A stretch of DNA of 64,000 nucleotides from an uncultured Thermomicrobiaceae bacterium (GTDB lineage: Bacteria > Chloroflexota > Chloroflexia > Thermomicrobiales > Thermomicrobiaceae), in NCBI GenBank assembly GCA_938082375.1, contig CALKCJ010000044.1:22184-86183 (forward strand). Reading direction: 5' to 3'. Below the pieces are notes generated by a model. The model was not told the origin of the DNA, searched no databases, and saw only the letters and a list, made by a program, of their open reading frames with translations. Below are positions 63,862-64,000 of the stretch, one piece after another. Each line of letters starts with the position of its first letter. Positions within the stretch are counted from its first letter, which is position 1. A program made the position numbers and the translations under genes.

Positions 63862-64000
63862 GCCCGGACTGGGCTGCTGATGCTGGAGAACACCCACAAC
63901 CTCTGCGGCGGCACCGTCCTTACCCCACGGCAGACCGCCGAGCTCTCCTCTGTCGCTCATCGGCACGGTATCCCTGTCCACCTTGACGGCTCACGCATCT
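63862..64000 (+). pseudogene. ltaE: Threonine aldolase, continuation (3' part, runs off window)
   Basis: 46 codons with no damage: ARTGLLMLENTHNLCGGTVL, then AHRHGIPVHLDGSRI. These are conserved threonine aldolase elements that normally follow PPDIH about one residue later, exactly what is missing from the fragment at 22988-23374. The reading frame is open to the window edge. Translation would need a new start inside the island; none with a good ribosome-binding site is seen. Confidence 0.9.

Noticed and set aside
1..64000. CRISPR arrays, tRNA or rRNA genes
   Set aside because: I saw no regularly spaced direct repeats, no tRNA-like cloverleaf and no rRNA sequence while reading; a covariance-model scan would be decisive.

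Overview
The window looks like chromosome of a high-GC bacterium. Vitamin B6 synthesis by PdxS/PdxT, cell-shape genes rodA and mreB, PAS/GAF sensor regulators and strong GGAGG ribosome-binding sites would fit class Thermomicrobia (Chloroflexota), but this is inferred from gene content and style and no marker proves it.

Host part, left (1-23374). A PAS-GAF-SARP regulator runs off the left edge (minus strand). It is divergent from a SelA-like PLP enzyme, which converges on an SDR dehydrogenase. An ABC sugar transporter follows on the minus strand; its binding-protein gene carries a one-base frameshift. Then come a PRC-barrel-like protein, a PucR-type regulator, a MocR-type regulator followed by pdxS-pdxT, a small HTH protein, rodA, an HD-domain protein, an FAD amine/amino-acid oxidase, a zinc alcohol dehydrogenase, mreB, a zinc-ribbon coiled-coil protein, an M50-like membrane metalloprotease, and the first 129 codons of a threonine aldolase gene.

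Island (about 23375-63861, 40.5 kb). The threonine aldolase gene stops after codon 129 and resumes, in frame and undamaged, at about 63862. Everything between the two halves is therefore an insertion into that gene. A decayed large serine recombinase lies just inside the right end. From left to right the island holds: (a) a 135-aa protein, an SNF2-type helicase and a truncated DnaJ-like zinc-finger protein; (b) a nine-gene minus-strand defence operon (25637-41043) of visibly lower GC; (c) about 1.1 kb with no recognisable gene; (d) an Lrp-regulated catabolic cluster with peptide-type ABC uptake genes, two DUF917 proteins, two hydantoinase/oxoprolinase A subunits, one B subunit, an M29/NicX-like protein, an Asp/Glu racemase, TcuA/TcuB-like redox proteins, a DUF3830 protein, a broken molybdenum hydroxylase and an N-carbamoylsarcosine-amidase-like hydrolase; (e) the dead recombinase.

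The most interesting locus is the defence operon. In transcription order it encodes a DUF4007 protein (SspB-like), a 1108-aa P-loop ATPase (SspC position), a PAPS-reductase/PP-loop protein (SspD/BrxP-like), a second DUF4007-like protein, a 167-aa unknown, a BrxC/PglY-like ATPase, PglZ, BrxL and a cysteine desulfurase (SspA/DndA-like). This is a complete Ssp-type DNA sulfur-modification set interleaved with the BrxC-PglZ-BrxL core of type 4 BREX. No methyltransferase is present, and most junctions are overlapping or a few bases apart. It suggests BREX defence that marks self DNA with phosphorothioate instead of methyl groups.
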